Part shown: in pieces, positions 15,441 to 24,236 of the stretch
How the letters are laid out: each line of letters begins with the position of its first letter
How positions within the stretch are numbered: position 1 is the first letter of the stretch
Source: Candidatus Kaelpia imicola
Lineage (GTDB): Bacteria > Omnitrophota > Gorgyraeia > Kaelpiales > Kaelpiaceae
Assembly (NCBI GenBank): GCA_030765505.1
Contig: JAVCCL010000010.1
Span: 1-50,468, forward strand
Direction: 5' to 3'
Length of the DNA: 50,468 nucleotides
Program-made: the position numbers and the translations under genes
The notes under the pieces: generated by a model
The model's input: the letters and a program-made list of their open reading frames with translations, nothing else
Told to the model about the DNA's origin: nothing
Databases searched by the model: none

Positions 15441-16877
15441 TCAAACAGAAATAGAATTACCATTTTTCTTGCAGGGCAACTTAGAGCACCCAGTCCAACA
15501 CTGCAGACAGAGCTTCTCTTTGGGCAACCCTATTGCTTTAACCATGTCCTCCATAGCTTGATAACGTAAACTGCTGACTCCTGTATCCTCTCTCACCCAA
15601 TCAACCATCTTCCTATGTTTATCTGTCTCAGAATCAAGATACTCAGTCAGATCATCTATATCCTTACCCTCTATATCTTTTATAGCACGCCTGGCTACCA
15701 ACTCTTTTGTAGTCCGGGTTGAGATATTATATTTACAAGGGAACATAAGCGGAGGAGATGCCACCCTGACATGGATCTCAGAAGCACCTGAATTCCAGAG
15801 CTTCGTTATCGCAAAATTTTTAAGCTGAGTACCCCTGACAATAGAATCCTCACAGAGAACTATCTTATTACCCTCAACAATATCACGGATAGGAATAAGC
15901 TTCATCGTGGCTATAATATCTCTCATAGATTGATTGGAAGGAGTATAGGACCTGCCATAACCGGGGGTATACTTAACAAGCGGGCGGCGGAAAGAAACTT
16001 TAGACTCCATAGCATAACCAATTGCATGAGCAGTACCGGAATCAGGAACGCCGCAGACAAGATCGGGCTTTAAATCTTTGTCTCTCTGAGCTAAAAGACG
16101 ACCGCTGCGCTCTCTGGCAACTTCAACATTTATACCTTCGTAATTTGAGGCAGGAAAACCCGTATATATCCAAAGAAAAGAGCATATCTGCATATCATCT
16201 CTCGGCTCTGATTTTAAAGTCAACCCACTCCTGTTGATCAAGACTATCTCTCCAGGCTCAAGATACTTAACGATCTCAAAGCCAAGATTGTGAAATGCCG
16301 TAGTCTCAGTCGTCACAGCCCAGGAAGAATCCTTCTTCCCGACTACCAATGGAGAATAACCCAGCCTATCTCTCGCAGCATAGATACCGTCCTCATTTAC
16401 AATAAGAAGAGAGCAAGCCCCGTCGATCAGCTCAAATAATTTTTCAATTCCGGAAACAAAGCAGCTCTCTCTTGCAATAAGCTTGGCAACTAATTCTGTC
16501 ATGTTTATGCCGCCCTTCGTAACCTCGCTTAATGTAATACCGTCTTCAAACATTCCATCAGCCAGAGATTGGGCATTGACAAGATTACCGTTGGTAACTA
16601 TGCAGAAAGAACCTAATTTGGAGTTTTGAAAGATCGGCTGCTCATCAGAATCGCTTACTACACCCAGACCCCTATCTCCTTTGACACTTTCTATCTCATC
16701 ATAAAATTTAGATTTAAACTGGCTCTGGCTTATACTATGGATTCTACGGAAAAAACCGTCTTCTCCCGAAATAGCAATACCGCCATACTCTGCCCCCAGA
16801 TGCGAATGGTAGTCCACTCCGTAAACCAAATCCTGAGAACAATCTTTTTTTGAAATAACACCAAAGATTCCGCTCAT
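15441..16877 (-). CDS. PurF-like amidophosphoribosyltransferase with a lost glutaminase site
   Basis: 478 residues, full length for PurF, the first enzyme of purine synthesis. The phosphoribosyltransferase half is intact: CGVPDSGTAHAIGYA (275-289), the PRPP-loop region GYGRSYTPSNQSMR (306-319), and the PRPP motif VLCEDSIVRGT (340-350). All four iron-sulfur ligands appear conserved (Cys232, Cys381, Cys457, Cys460). The glutaminase half is not: the nucleophile Cys of MCGIFG is Ser2 (AGC), the VRYST strand is replaced by GVVSDSDEQ (72-80), and the expected acidic residue before TEL is Met126. Only NGN (96-98) remains. It should use ammonia or a separate glutaminase, or do something else. The start is supported by GGGGGA just upstream; no alternative start restores a Cys. 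Confidence 0.85.
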   Translation of the reverse strand: MSGIFGVISKKDCSQDLVYGVDYHSHLGAEYGGIAISGEDGFFRRIHSISQSQFKSKFYDEIESVKGDRGLGVVSDSDEQPIFQNSKLGSFCIVTNGNLVNAQSLADGMFEDGITLSEVTKGGINMTELVAKLIARESCFVSGIEKLFELIDGACSLLIVNEDGIYAARDRLGYSPLVVGKKDSSWAVTTETTAFHNLGFEIVKYLEPGEIVLINRSGLTLKSEPRDDMQICSFLWIYTGFPASNYEGINVEVARERSGRLLAQRDKDLKPDLVCGVPDSGTAHAIGYAMESKVSFRRPLVKYTPGYGRSYTPSNQSMRDIIATMKLIPIRDIVEGNKIVLCEDSIVRGTQLKNFAITKLWNSGASEIHVRVASPPLMFPCKYNISTRTTKELVARRAIKDIEGKDIDDLTEYLDSETDKHRKMVDWVREDTGVSSLRYQAMEDMVKAIGLPKEKLCLQCWTGCSKLPCKKNGNSISV

Positions 16878-16931
16878 TCCATCCCCCGATCTTTTAAATT
16901 AAATAAGAACTACCATACCTAATACTCCAGC

Positions 16932-16937
16932 ATTATA
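16932..16937 (-). promoter_or_regulatory. possible -10 element for the PurF-like gene
   Basis: A perfect TATAAT on the minus strand about 55 bases before the start codon, in the gap after the 62-residue gene. No good -35 is found at 16-18 bases, so an activator or another sigma factor would be needed if it is real. Confidence 0.3.
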
Positions 16938-16954
16938 CAGCAGATGGAATGAAT

Positions 16955-16991
16955 ATCCATAAAAATTTTGGGAAATTTGAAAAAAATGGAT
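16955..16991. repeat. inverted repeat, possible weak terminator of the 62-residue gene
   Basis: ATCCAT (16955-16960) pairs with ATGGAT (16986-16991), and inside it AAATTT on either side of a short spacer can pair as well. It begins eight bases after the stop of the small gene. The stem is AT-rich and interrupted, so termination would be inefficient. Confidence 0.35.
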
Positions 16992-16998
16992 TTTTGAC

Positions 16999-17187
16999 TT
17001 AATTCATACAATCCGGATCAGCCAAAAACAGCCTTATCTTCTCTGCTTCACTTGAAGGAAGATCCCAATCTCTAATCATTCTCAGAATAACCTCTTCCCG
17101 GGATTCTCTTCCCTGGTTACAGTGAGAGATACTCTTGATTCGACTCTTTAAATATTCAGTTACATACCAGTAGTTAACATACTTCAT
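16999..17187 (-). CDS. 62-residue hypothetical protein
   Basis: Small protein with no recognisable family. It begins with an aromatic-rich MKYVNYWYVTEYLKSR, has a central basic and Cys/His-containing ISHCNQGRESREE, and ends with a helix rich in acidic and hydrophobic residues and a final Cys (DPDCMN). No signal peptide or TM helix. Support for it being real: AGAGG eight bases before the ATG, and a near-consensus extended -10 promoter 35-70 bases upstream that serves nothing else. It has no operon partner: the PurF-like gene downstream has its own -10 candidate. Confidence 0.6.
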   Translation of the reverse strand: MKYVNYWYVTEYLKSRIKSISHCNQGRESREEVILRMIRDWDLPSSEAEKIRLFLADPDCMN

Positions 17188-17228
17188 AGCTCTGCCTCTA
17201 TTTTATTTAACCTCTTCATCTTAGTATA

Positions 17229-17257
17229 ATTATACCATATTCTTAACTTAAATACAA
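17229..17257 (-). promoter_or_regulatory. strong promoter with palindromic -10, for the 62-residue gene
   Basis: TTGTAT (17252-17257), a 17-base spacer, then TATAAT (17229-17234) preceded by TGG, an extended -10. The 12-base perfect palindrome GTATAATTATAC (17224-17235) covers the -10 and could be an operator. The predicted start near 17222 gives a 35-base leader. It lies in the 123-base gap after recG. Confidence 0.6.
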
Positions 17258-17310
17258 ACATCGTTAATATTTTTAAAAAGTAATTACATAAAGTATCGTC
17301 AACGTAATAC

Positions 17311-19353
17311 TTAAAGAAATCTAAACCTGGACCTTAGTTCCTCAGCTAAAGGTCTATTCGCCGAATCTTCTAAGAACGGGTCTCTCTCAAGAAGCTCAAA
17401 AGCCTCACCTTTGATGCTCTCCAGAAGGTCTAGATTCTGATAAGCAAGCTGAAGAGACTCGGTAGATATAAACCCATGCTGTCTAATACCTAAAATTTCA
17501 CCACTACCCCTGATCTTGAGATCCTCTTCCGATATCCTGAAACCATCCTCTATATTCACCATAGCATTAAGCCTCCTGCGAGCTTCATCTGTTTTAGGAT
17601 CAGCTAATAATATGCAGTAAGCGTTTTGAGAAGCTCGGCCAACCCTGCCTCTTAATTGATGGAGCTGTGACAGACCGAATCGATCTGCATCTTCTATTAT
17701 GATAATTGAAGCATCCGGGACATCAATGCCAGCCTCAATAACAACAGTACTAACCAAGACGGATATCTCGCCTTTTTTAAACTCATCAACTATTCTCTTC
17801 TTATCCTCTCCGTCCATCTTGCCATGTAAAAGCGCTACCCTATCCGGACCCAGAAAAGATTTCAGCTCTCTGTAAACCTCTTCAACATTTCTTAACTCAT
17901 CCTCTGAGTCTTCTATTCTTGGGCAGACCATAAAACCCTGAGCACCGCTATCGACCAACTCTTTTAAAAAACCATAGACATACCTCCTTCTCTCAGTACC
18001 AACCCAGTAAGTATTTATCTTCCTCTCCCCGAAAGGAGTCTCTCTTATCGTTGATATGTCCATATCTCCAAATATAGTCAAAGCCAACGTTCTAGGTATA
18101 GGCGTTGCCGTCATTGTCAAATAATCCGGAGTAGAGCCTTTCTTCTTCAATATTCTGCGCTGCTGGACTCCAAATTTATGCTGTTCATCCACTATGACAA
18201 GGCCGAGATTGTTGAATTTAACATCTTCTTGCAAAAGAGCATGAGTTCCGACAACAACAGATATCTCACCCACCGCAATATCTCTCTTTATCTCTCTATT
18301 GCTATCTTTCTTAAGACCGCCTACAAGTAAACCTGTCTCAATATTAAAAGGAGAGAGAAACTCCAATATTCTAATATACTGCTGCTGGGCTAAAATCTCG
18401 GTAGGAACCATAATAGCTGTCTGATAGCCTCCTGATGCCCCAAGCAGAGAAGCATAAGCTGCTACAACAGTCTTACCTGTTCCAACCTCTCCCTGAAGCA
18501 ATCTATTCATAGAAGATTGAGAGAGCATATCTTTCTCAATCCTCCTTAAAACTCTCTCCTGAGCTTCAGTCAAATCAAACGGTAGAACATTCTTAAAATC
18601 CAACATTGTATCGGGAGTAAAGTTATGGCTGATACCTTGCTTCAAAAATTTTCTTTTAACTCTTTTCATACCTATTGCAAGCTGTATCATGAATATATCT
18701 TCGAATGCCAATCTATATCTGGCCTTCTCTATAGTGTCGATATTCTGCGGAAGATGGAGATTGATCAAAGCATCAACCCTGCTTATAATCGAGTAGTTCT
18801 TGATTATAAAATCAGGCATAAACTCTTTTATTTTACCTCTATATCTCTCTAATTGATCGCGAACCAGTTTCCGTATAAACTTCTGAGTCAATCTTCCGGA
18901 AAGAGGATATACTGCAACAATACCCATGTCCGGATCTCCTGAAGTCAATATCTCATAATCAGGAGAGTTCATTCTTAATCCTCTATAAAAGTTAACCTTA
19001 CCGTAAAGAATAATATCAGAACCTTTTTTAACTACATTCTTGAGGTAAGGCTGATTAAACCAGCTAACATGAATGCTTGAACTACCGTCATCAACAACAG
19101 CTTCGTATATAGGTCTATTTCTCCTGGAGCGCCTAAGATGGGTAAGCCGTACCTCTCCTCTAATTGCTGCTCTATCTCCTGGTTTAAGCTCCGATATCTT
19201 TTTGATTATACGCCTATCTTCATACCTTCTCGGAAAAAGATAGAAAAGATCCCGCAAACTGCTAACACCTATACGGTTAAAATCAAGAGCTCTCTTGGGA
19301 CCAACCCCTTTAATATAGCGAATATCATTGAATAGATTATTTACTTCTTGCAT
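17311..19353 (-). CDS. recG: ATP-dependent DNA helicase RecG
   Basis: 680 residues from ATG 19353; an in-frame TTG at 19365 would add four, but neither start has a Shine-Dalgarno. The order is that of RecG: an N-terminal IKGVGPKRA and wedge/OB-fold domain, helicase motifs LLQGEVGTGKT (Walker A), VDEQHKFGVQQR (DEQH box), TATPIPRTLALT, then HGKM and QLRGRVGR, and the RecG-type end KIRGSGEILGIRQHG. It remodels stalled replication forks and Holliday junctions. It is transcribed divergently from rpmB, and the two promoters overlap. The predicted leader is only about eight bases, so the transcript may be nearly leaderless. Confidence 0.97.
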   Translation of the reverse strand: MQEVNNLFNDIRYIKGVGPKRALDFNRIGVSSLRDLFYLFPRRYEDRRIIKKISELKPGDRAAIRGEVRLTHLRRSRRNRPIYEAVVDDGSSSIHVSWFNQPYLKNVVKKGSDIILYGKVNFYRGLRMNSPDYEILTSGDPDMGIVAVYPLSGRLTQKFIRKLVRDQLERYRGKIKEFMPDFIIKNYSIISRVDALINLHLPQNIDTIEKARYRLAFEDIFMIQLAIGMKRVKRKFLKQGISHNFTPDTMLDFKNVLPFDLTEAQERVLRRIEKDMLSQSSMNRLLQGEVGTGKTVVAAYASLLGASGGYQTAIMVPTEILAQQQYIRILEFLSPFNIETGLLVGGLKKDSNREIKRDIAVGEISVVVGTHALLQEDVKFNNLGLVIVDEQHKFGVQQRRILKKKGSTPDYLTMTATPIPRTLALTIFGDMDISTIRETPFGERKINTYWVGTERRRYVYGFLKELVDSGAQGFMVCPRIEDSEDELRNVEEVYRELKSFLGPDRVALLHGKMDGEDKKRIVDEFKKGEISVLVSTVVIEAGIDVPDASIIIIEDADRFGLSQLHQLRGRVGRASQNAYCILLADPKTDEARRRLNAMVNIEDGFRISEEDLKIRGSGEILGIRQHGFISTESLQLAYQNLDLLESIKGEAFELLERDPFLEDSANRPLAEELRSRFRFL

Positions 19354-19375
19354 TTTACTTAACAAATATGATAAT
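19348..19375 (+). promoter_or_regulatory. promoter for rpmB, overlapping the recG start
   Basis: TTGCAT (19348-19353) and GATAAT (19370-19375) with a 16-base spacer on the plus strand. The -35 overlaps the recG start codon. The predicted start near 19382 gives a leader of about 32 bases with AAGGAG. Confidence 0.35.
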
Positions 19376-19396
19376 ATTTAAAACTGTTTTTTACAA
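19368..19396 (-). promoter_or_regulatory. promoter for recG, facing rpmB
   Basis: TTGTAA (19391-19396) and TATCAT (19368-19373) with a 17-base spacer on the minus strand. Its -10 overlaps the -10 of the rpmB promoter on the other strand, so the two units probably compete for RNA polymerase. Confidence 0.35.
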
Positions 19397-19413
19397 GCAA
19401 GGAGAAAATAATT

Positions 19414-19641
19414 ATGAGCAGAGTATGTCAAATGTGTGGTAAAGGACCAACCGCCGGGCGCACAATAAAGAGGCGTGGTATGGCCAAAAAAAAAGGTGGT
19501 GTCGGAAAAAAGACCACTGGAATATCAAAGAGACGATTCTTGCCTAACCTGCAGAATGTAAAAGTTAAAGTAGATGGAAAAATAGAGACTATAAAAATCT
19601 GTACATCTTGCATCTCAAAAGGAAAGATTAAAAAAGCTTAA
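19414..19641 (+). CDS. rpmB: 50S ribosomal protein L28
   Basis: 75 residues. The N-terminal CQMCGKGPTAGRTIKRRG and the SKRRFLPNLQNVKV block are L28. The pairs CxxC at 5-8 and again in ICTSC make this the zinc-binding form. It is the only plus-strand gene in the window, with AAGGAG before the ATG. Its stop overlaps the recJ stop: the palindrome TTAA (19638-19641) supplies TAA to both strands. No terminator hairpin is visible within the following recJ end, so its transcript may run antisense into recJ. Confidence 0.96.
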   Translation: MSRVCQMCGKGPTAGRTIKRRGMAKKKGGVGKKTTGISKRRFLPNLQNVKVKVDGKIETIKICTSCISKGKIKKA

Positions 19642-21338
19642 GCACCACCTTTAGACAATCTAAAATCTTCCAGAAAAAGCGTAACACTCTTGACTCCTTC
19701 CCAGACGCCAATTGAAGGTATATAGGCAATATCTATTAACTCTCCTACTTTGGGTAAATTATCGCCATCTCTATCCTTGTAAAGAACCTGCTGGGAAAAA
19801 TCACCCTTCTTAACCAAAAACTTATAGAAATTGCGCGCCAGAGGCCTGACATTAGAAACAACTTTAACTGAAGAAGTCAAAAAGAGGGGTTCAGGATTCT
19901 CAGTTCCAAAAGGTTCAAGCAACTTTAAATCTTTAAAAAAACTATCATCTATTCGACCAAAATCCAATTCCCCATCCAGCTCAATTTTAGGAACCAGAGA
20001 GACATCTTTAAAGGCTTCCAGAGTGAGATCAGACATTCTATCTTTAAAATTATCCCAATTCTCTCTCTTTAAGGATATTCCACAGGCTGCGGCATGACCG
20101 CCAAACTCTTCCAGAATATCGGTACATAACGCTACAGCTTTAAAGATATTAAAATCGGGAATAGAACGCCCTGAGCCCTTAAGAAGCATATCAGACTCTG
20201 AGAAAACTATTGAAGGCCTATAATACTTATCTGCTAACTTTGAAGCAACAATTCCTAAGACTCCAGGATGCCAATCTCTACCCTTTACTATAACAATATT
20301 ATCCCTTGAAAAATCAATCTCTCGTTCAACAGCCCTTAAAGACTCCTTAAGGATGTCAGCCTCTATCTCTCTGCGCTTTCTATTAGACTCTTCAAGCTTA
20401 GAAGCCAGAGCCTCTGCCTCAGTCCTATCCTTTGACATTAAAAGCTTGAATGCATCTTCAGCCGAATCAACTCTTCCTGCAGCATTGAGTCTAGGACCTA
20501 AGACAAAAGATATATTTTTAACACTTACCTTCTCCTTCTTTAAAGAGGCTATATTGAAGAGTTTTTCTAAACCCACTCTCTCTGTCTTCGCTAAAATTTT
20601 AAGCCCCTCCTTAACAAGTATCCTGTTCTCCCCTTTTAATGATGCAACATCAGCAACGGTACCTAGACATACAAGATCCAGAAAACCTAAAAGCCTCTTA
20701 TCCTCTATACCTAAAATAGCCTCTAACACCTTAAATACAAGCCCAACCGCTGCAAGATCTCTATCAGGATAATTGCAATCCCTCTGCCAAGGGTCTATTA
20801 TCGCATCTGCAGGAGGGTGAAGGTCTCCTTTAGGCCTATGGTGGTCTATTACGATGACATCTATACCGGAATTTTTAAGTCTCTCTATCTTACCTATTGC
20901 GGTAATACCGCAATCAACAGATATAAACAGATCTATTTTAGAACTAATCGCCGCACTGACTGCAGAGTCGCTGATACCATAACCTTCATCTATCCTGTGT
21001 GGAAGATATGGAATAGGCTCAAGACTGTTTATCCTGAAGAATTCATACAACAGAGCTAGTGAAGTTATACCGTCAACATCATAATCTCCCAACACCATAA
21101 CCCTCTCTCCTTTAACTATCGCCCTCTTTATTCTAGCTACCGCTAAACCCATATCCTTAAGCAGATAAGGGTCATAGAGATCATAGAGAGTATGGAAGAG
21201 AAACCTTTCGGCTTCAACTATTTCAGATATACCTCTATTTAAAAGAAGACGGGAAAGAGCAAGAGAGATACTAAGGTTAGCACTAAGAACCTCAGCTTTT
21301 TTGGAATCAAAATCACGGAGATGCCAAACCTTGCTCAT
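19638..21338 (-). CDS. recJ: single-stranded-DNA-specific exonuclease RecJ
   Basis: 566 residues, the usual bacterial length. DHH-family motifs: GDYDVDG (85-91), VDCGIT (141-146), DHHRP (165-169), and the DHHA1-type GGHAAACG near 414. RecJ degrades ssDNA 5' to 3' in RecF recombination and base excision repair. The start ATG overlaps the stop of the PIG-L gene (ATGA), so it is translationally coupled and ends a run of tgt, yajC, secDF, PIG-L, recJ. Confidence 0.97.
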   Translation of the reverse strand: MSKVWHLRDFDSKKAEVLSANLSISLALSRLLLNRGISEIVEAERFLFHTLYDLYDPYLLKDMGLAVARIKRAIVKGERVMVLGDYDVDGITSLALLYEFFRINSLEPIPYLPHRIDEGYGISDSAVSAAISSKIDLFISVDCGITAIGKIERLKNSGIDVIVIDHHRPKGDLHPPADAIIDPWQRDCNYPDRDLAAVGLVFKVLEAILGIEDKRLLGFLDLVCLGTVADVASLKGENRILVKEGLKILAKTERVGLEKLFNIASLKKEKVSVKNISFVLGPRLNAAGRVDSAEDAFKLLMSKDRTEAEALASKLEESNRKRREIEADILKESLRAVEREIDFSRDNIVIVKGRDWHPGVLGIVASKLADKYYRPSIVFSESDMLLKGSGRSIPDFNIFKAVALCTDILEEFGGHAAACGISLKRENWDNFKDRMSDLTLEAFKDVSLVPKIELDGELDFGRIDDSFFKDLKLLEPFGTENPEPLFLTSSVKVVSNVRPLARNFYKFLVKKGDFSQQVLYKDRDGDNLPKVGELIDIAYIPSIGVWEGVKSVTLFLEDFRLSKGGA

Positions 21339-22027
21339 AACGACTCGGTACGCAGAAAACCTTCGGCATATTTCGTTTTAAGCCCTAAACTGCCGGCAAG
21401 CTTCATATCTCTATCCAGAACTCTCTGGACGAGAGAGCTCTCCTGACTATTAAAATCGGGGTTCCCTGACTGGGAGCAATGCTCCCTTAAGGATAGCGCC
21501 TTAAGCTCCATCAGGTGATCATCAAACCCAACAAAGAAATTAACATCCCTTTTATTGAAGCTCTCCCAAACACTCTTATAGCAATATATTATAGTCCTTA
21601 TACTGTACTGCACCAGAGCCTCATCTATTATCTGCGCCCCCATAATATGGGTAGAATTAGGATCTCTGTCCGTAGCAACAAAGATAATATCCGGCATAAA
21701 TGTAGTCAATAGATTATAAATAATCTCTGTATCTTCTGAGTCTGGAATTCGATTGGCGTAAAAAGGTAAGTTTAAAAATACAAGATCCTTCTCTTTTACG
21801 CCTAAAACAGCCATAGATTTAACAGCCTCTTTAGTTCTTATTTTTTTCTTCTTGTAATTAGGAATATTGGAGAATACCCCTCTCTCTCCGTTTGTAAGGT
21901 AAGCAATCTTAAATATATTTCCCCTTTGGGCAATCTTACAGATTGTTACCCCCATACCCACAACCTCATCATCGGGATGAGGAGAGAATATTAATATCTT
22001 TTTGTGCCTGGGAATAGAGTCTATCAA
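21335..22027 (-). CDS. PIG-L (LmbE) family deacetylase
   Basis: 230 residues. The zinc site is visible as SPHPDDE (15-21: His17, Asp20) and His127 in NSTHIMG; Asp19 is the likely base. The family removes acetyl groups from N-acetylglucosamine-type substrates (GlcNAc-PI, mycothiol or bacillithiol precursors, chitooligomers). The substrate here is unknown. Translation must start at TTG 22027: no ATG lies before the catalytic motif. That TTG overlaps the secDF stop (TTGA), and its 3' end overlaps recJ by four bases. Confidence 0.87.
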   Translation of the reverse strand: MIDSIPRHKKILIFSPHPDDEVVGMGVTICKIAQRGNIFKIAYLTNGERGVFSNIPNYKKKKIRTKEAVKSMAVLGVKEKDLVFLNLPFYANRIPDSEDTEIIYNLLTTFMPDIIFVATDRDPNSTHIMGAQIIDEALVQYSIRTIIYCYKSVWESFNKRDVNFFVGFDDHLMELKALSLREHCSQSGNPDFNSQESSLVQRVLDRDMKLAGSLGLKTKYAEGFLRTESL

Positions 22028-24189
22028 CTCTTTTTACCCCTCATCCAATCTACTACCACAGGAGATGCAATAAAGACAGAAGAGTAGGTTCCCACTATTA
22101 CACCCACAAGCAATACAAACGAGAATGGGTTTATAATCTCTCCTCCAAAAAGAAAGAGGGATAAGACCGTAAGAAGAGTGGTAAAAGAAGTTAGAAATGT
22201 ACGGCTCAGGGTTTGATTGATTGAAAGATTGACAAGCTTTGAAAACTTCATCTTCTTTTGAAAATGCATGTTCTCTCTTATTCTGGCGAAGACAACAATA
22301 GTATCATTGATAGAATAACCGACGATGGTAAGCAGTGCTGCAATAACAGGCAGAGAGAATTCACGCTGGAAGAGGCTCATAGCTCCGACACATATCAATA
22401 CATCATGCATCAATGCTATGATTGCTGCAATTGCAAATTTAAATTTAAACCTTATAGTTATATAGATACACATCGCAATAAGAGCAAAGGTTATAGCTGA
22501 TATCGCTTTTTTTCTTAAATCCTCCCCCACTATAGCACCGACATTCTCTGTCCTTAAGATTATAGTATCATCCTTTCCAAAGACATCTCTTAATTTCGAA
22601 ATTACATCTTCGGTAACACCAGAATAAGTACGGATTATAAACCTCTCTGTATTCTTGACACGCTGAATAAGAGAGTCTCCCAGCCCTATCTCGGACAAAG
22701 CAGTTCTTATATCATTCGTTGAAACTTCATTCTTAAATTCATACTCCTGAAGAATTCCACCTGTAAAATCGATGCCGAAATTCTTCTCCCCTCTGTTATA
22801 AAAAGAGAAGAAACCTACAACTATAAAAACCAGAGAGAGAAAGTAAGCAAGATGCCGCTTCGATATTAATTTTAACTTAGGAGTCGCCGAAAAGAAAGTA
22901 AGCATTGGTAATCTCTTCAAACCATAATAGGTCAAACAATCAAATATAACTCTGGTTACAAAGAGTGCGGTAAACATGCTGGCTGCTATACCTATACTTA
23001 AGGTAGTTGCAAAACCACGGATCGGACCGGTACCAAATTGAAATAGTATCAGGGCAGCTATAAGAGTAGTCAGGTTAGCATCTAAGATGGTAACAAAAGC
23101 CTTCTGATAACCGGATTGAATAGATGCAGAGAGAGGTTTACCCAACCTTAACTCTTCTCTTATCCTTTCATAGATTAAAACATTGGCATCTACTGCCATG
23201 CCTATAGTAAGAACAATACCTGCGATCCCAGGCAGAGTAAGTGTAGCGCCAAAATAACCTAGAGCACCGAATATTATAACCATATTCAATATAAGAGCAA
23301 TTAAGGCAACAATACCTGCAATTAGATAGTAGAGGAGCATAAATAACGCAACTGCAGAACCGCCTATCGCTATAGCCTTAAAACCTTTAACTATGGAATC
23401 TTTGCCCATGAGAGGCCCGACAGTTCTCTCCTCTTCAATAACGAGAGGAGCTGGGAGAGAGCCGGCCTTTAAGACTATTGCCAGATCTCTTGCTTCCTGT
23501 AAACCAAACCTGCCGCTTATAACAGCCTCACCGGAAGGTATTCTCTCTTTTATAACAGGGGCTGACTTTATCTTCCCATCCAACAGTATTGCAAGTCTCT
23601 TACCTGTATTATCAGCTGTAATCCTGGCAAATTTACGGGCACCCTCAGCATCAAACTTAAGACCCACAATAGGCTGATTAAACCGTGACTGATCAAACCT
23701 TACCTCTGCATCCACAAGGTGTTCACCCATTAAAACCGCATTGCTATATAACAACAGAAGCTTCTCGTTGAGATACCTGACCTCATAACCTATGGGAATA
23801 TTACCTGATAAAGCCCTCCTTACAAGCTCAGTATCGGAACTCACAAGCTTAAACTCTAAAATTGCAGTCTGACCGATAAGATTAACCGCTCTATCTCTAT
23901 CGGCTATACCCGGCAGCTGAATCAGTATCTTATTCTTGCCTTGCTTCTGTAATACAGGCTCTTTAACCCCGAATTGATCAATTCTATTCCTTAATATCTC
24001 AAGCGCTCTATCAACAGCTCCCTCTCTTGCCTCCTCAAGAATCTTCTCAGTCTCGACTCTTAAAACAAGATGCATTCCACCTTTTAAGTCCAACCCAAGG
24101 TTAATCTTCTCCTGAAGCGGATAGAGACTGGCAATAGAGAAACCGACAATAGCCAGAATCAACAATATCTTCCAAAAAACATTCCTCAT
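22024..24189 (-). CDS. secDF: protein translocase SecD-SecF fusion
   Basis: 721 residues combining SecD (about 1-425) and SecF (about 440-721), 12 TM helices in all. The SecD half opens with NLGLDLKGGMHL after TM1 and has a large periplasmic domain, then the RND-like GMAVDANVLIYERIREE. The SecF half has NFGIDFTGGIL and GYSINDTIVVFARIRE. The pair uses the proton gradient to pull secreted proteins out of SecYEG. Fusion occurs in Bacillus and several other phyla. AGGAGG precedes the ATG. yajC is just upstream. Confidence 0.97.
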   Translation of the reverse strand: MRNVFWKILLILAIVGFSIASLYPLQEKINLGLDLKGGMHLVLRVETEKILEEAREGAVDRALEILRNRIDQFGVKEPVLQKQGKNKILIQLPGIADRDRAVNLIGQTAILEFKLVSSDTELVRRALSGNIPIGYEVRYLNEKLLLLYSNAVLMGEHLVDAEVRFDQSRFNQPIVGLKFDAEGARKFARITADNTGKRLAILLDGKIKSAPVIKERIPSGEAVISGRFGLQEARDLAIVLKAGSLPAPLVIEEERTVGPLMGKDSIVKGFKAIAIGGSAVALFMLLYYLIAGIVALIALILNMVIIFGALGYFGATLTLPGIAGIVLTIGMAVDANVLIYERIREELRLGKPLSASIQSGYQKAFVTILDANLTTLIAALILFQFGTGPIRGFATTLSIGIAASMFTALFVTRVIFDCLTYYGLKRLPMLTFFSATPKLKLISKRHLAYFLSLVFIVVGFFSFYNRGEKNFGIDFTGGILQEYEFKNEVSTNDIRTALSEIGLGDSLIQRVKNTERFIIRTYSGVTEDVISKLRDVFGKDDTIILRTENVGAIVGEDLRKKAISAITFALIAMCIYITIRFKFKFAIAAIIALMHDVLICVGAMSLFQREFSLPVIAALLTIVGYSINDTIVVFARIRENMHFQKKMKFSKLVNLSINQTLSRTFLTSFTTLLTVLSLFLFGGEIINPFSFVLLVGVIVGTYSSVFIASPVVVDWMRGKKS

Positions 24190-24236
24190 GCCATCCTCCT
24201 AATCATTAGAATAGATACTGTATTACCCGGTTAACT

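Noticed and set aside
20353-20772. 139-codon open frame on the plus strand
   Set aside because: It lies entirely inside recJ, antisense to it. Its Ser/Leu-rich product mirrors the purine-rich recJ codons, and it has no ribosome binding site.
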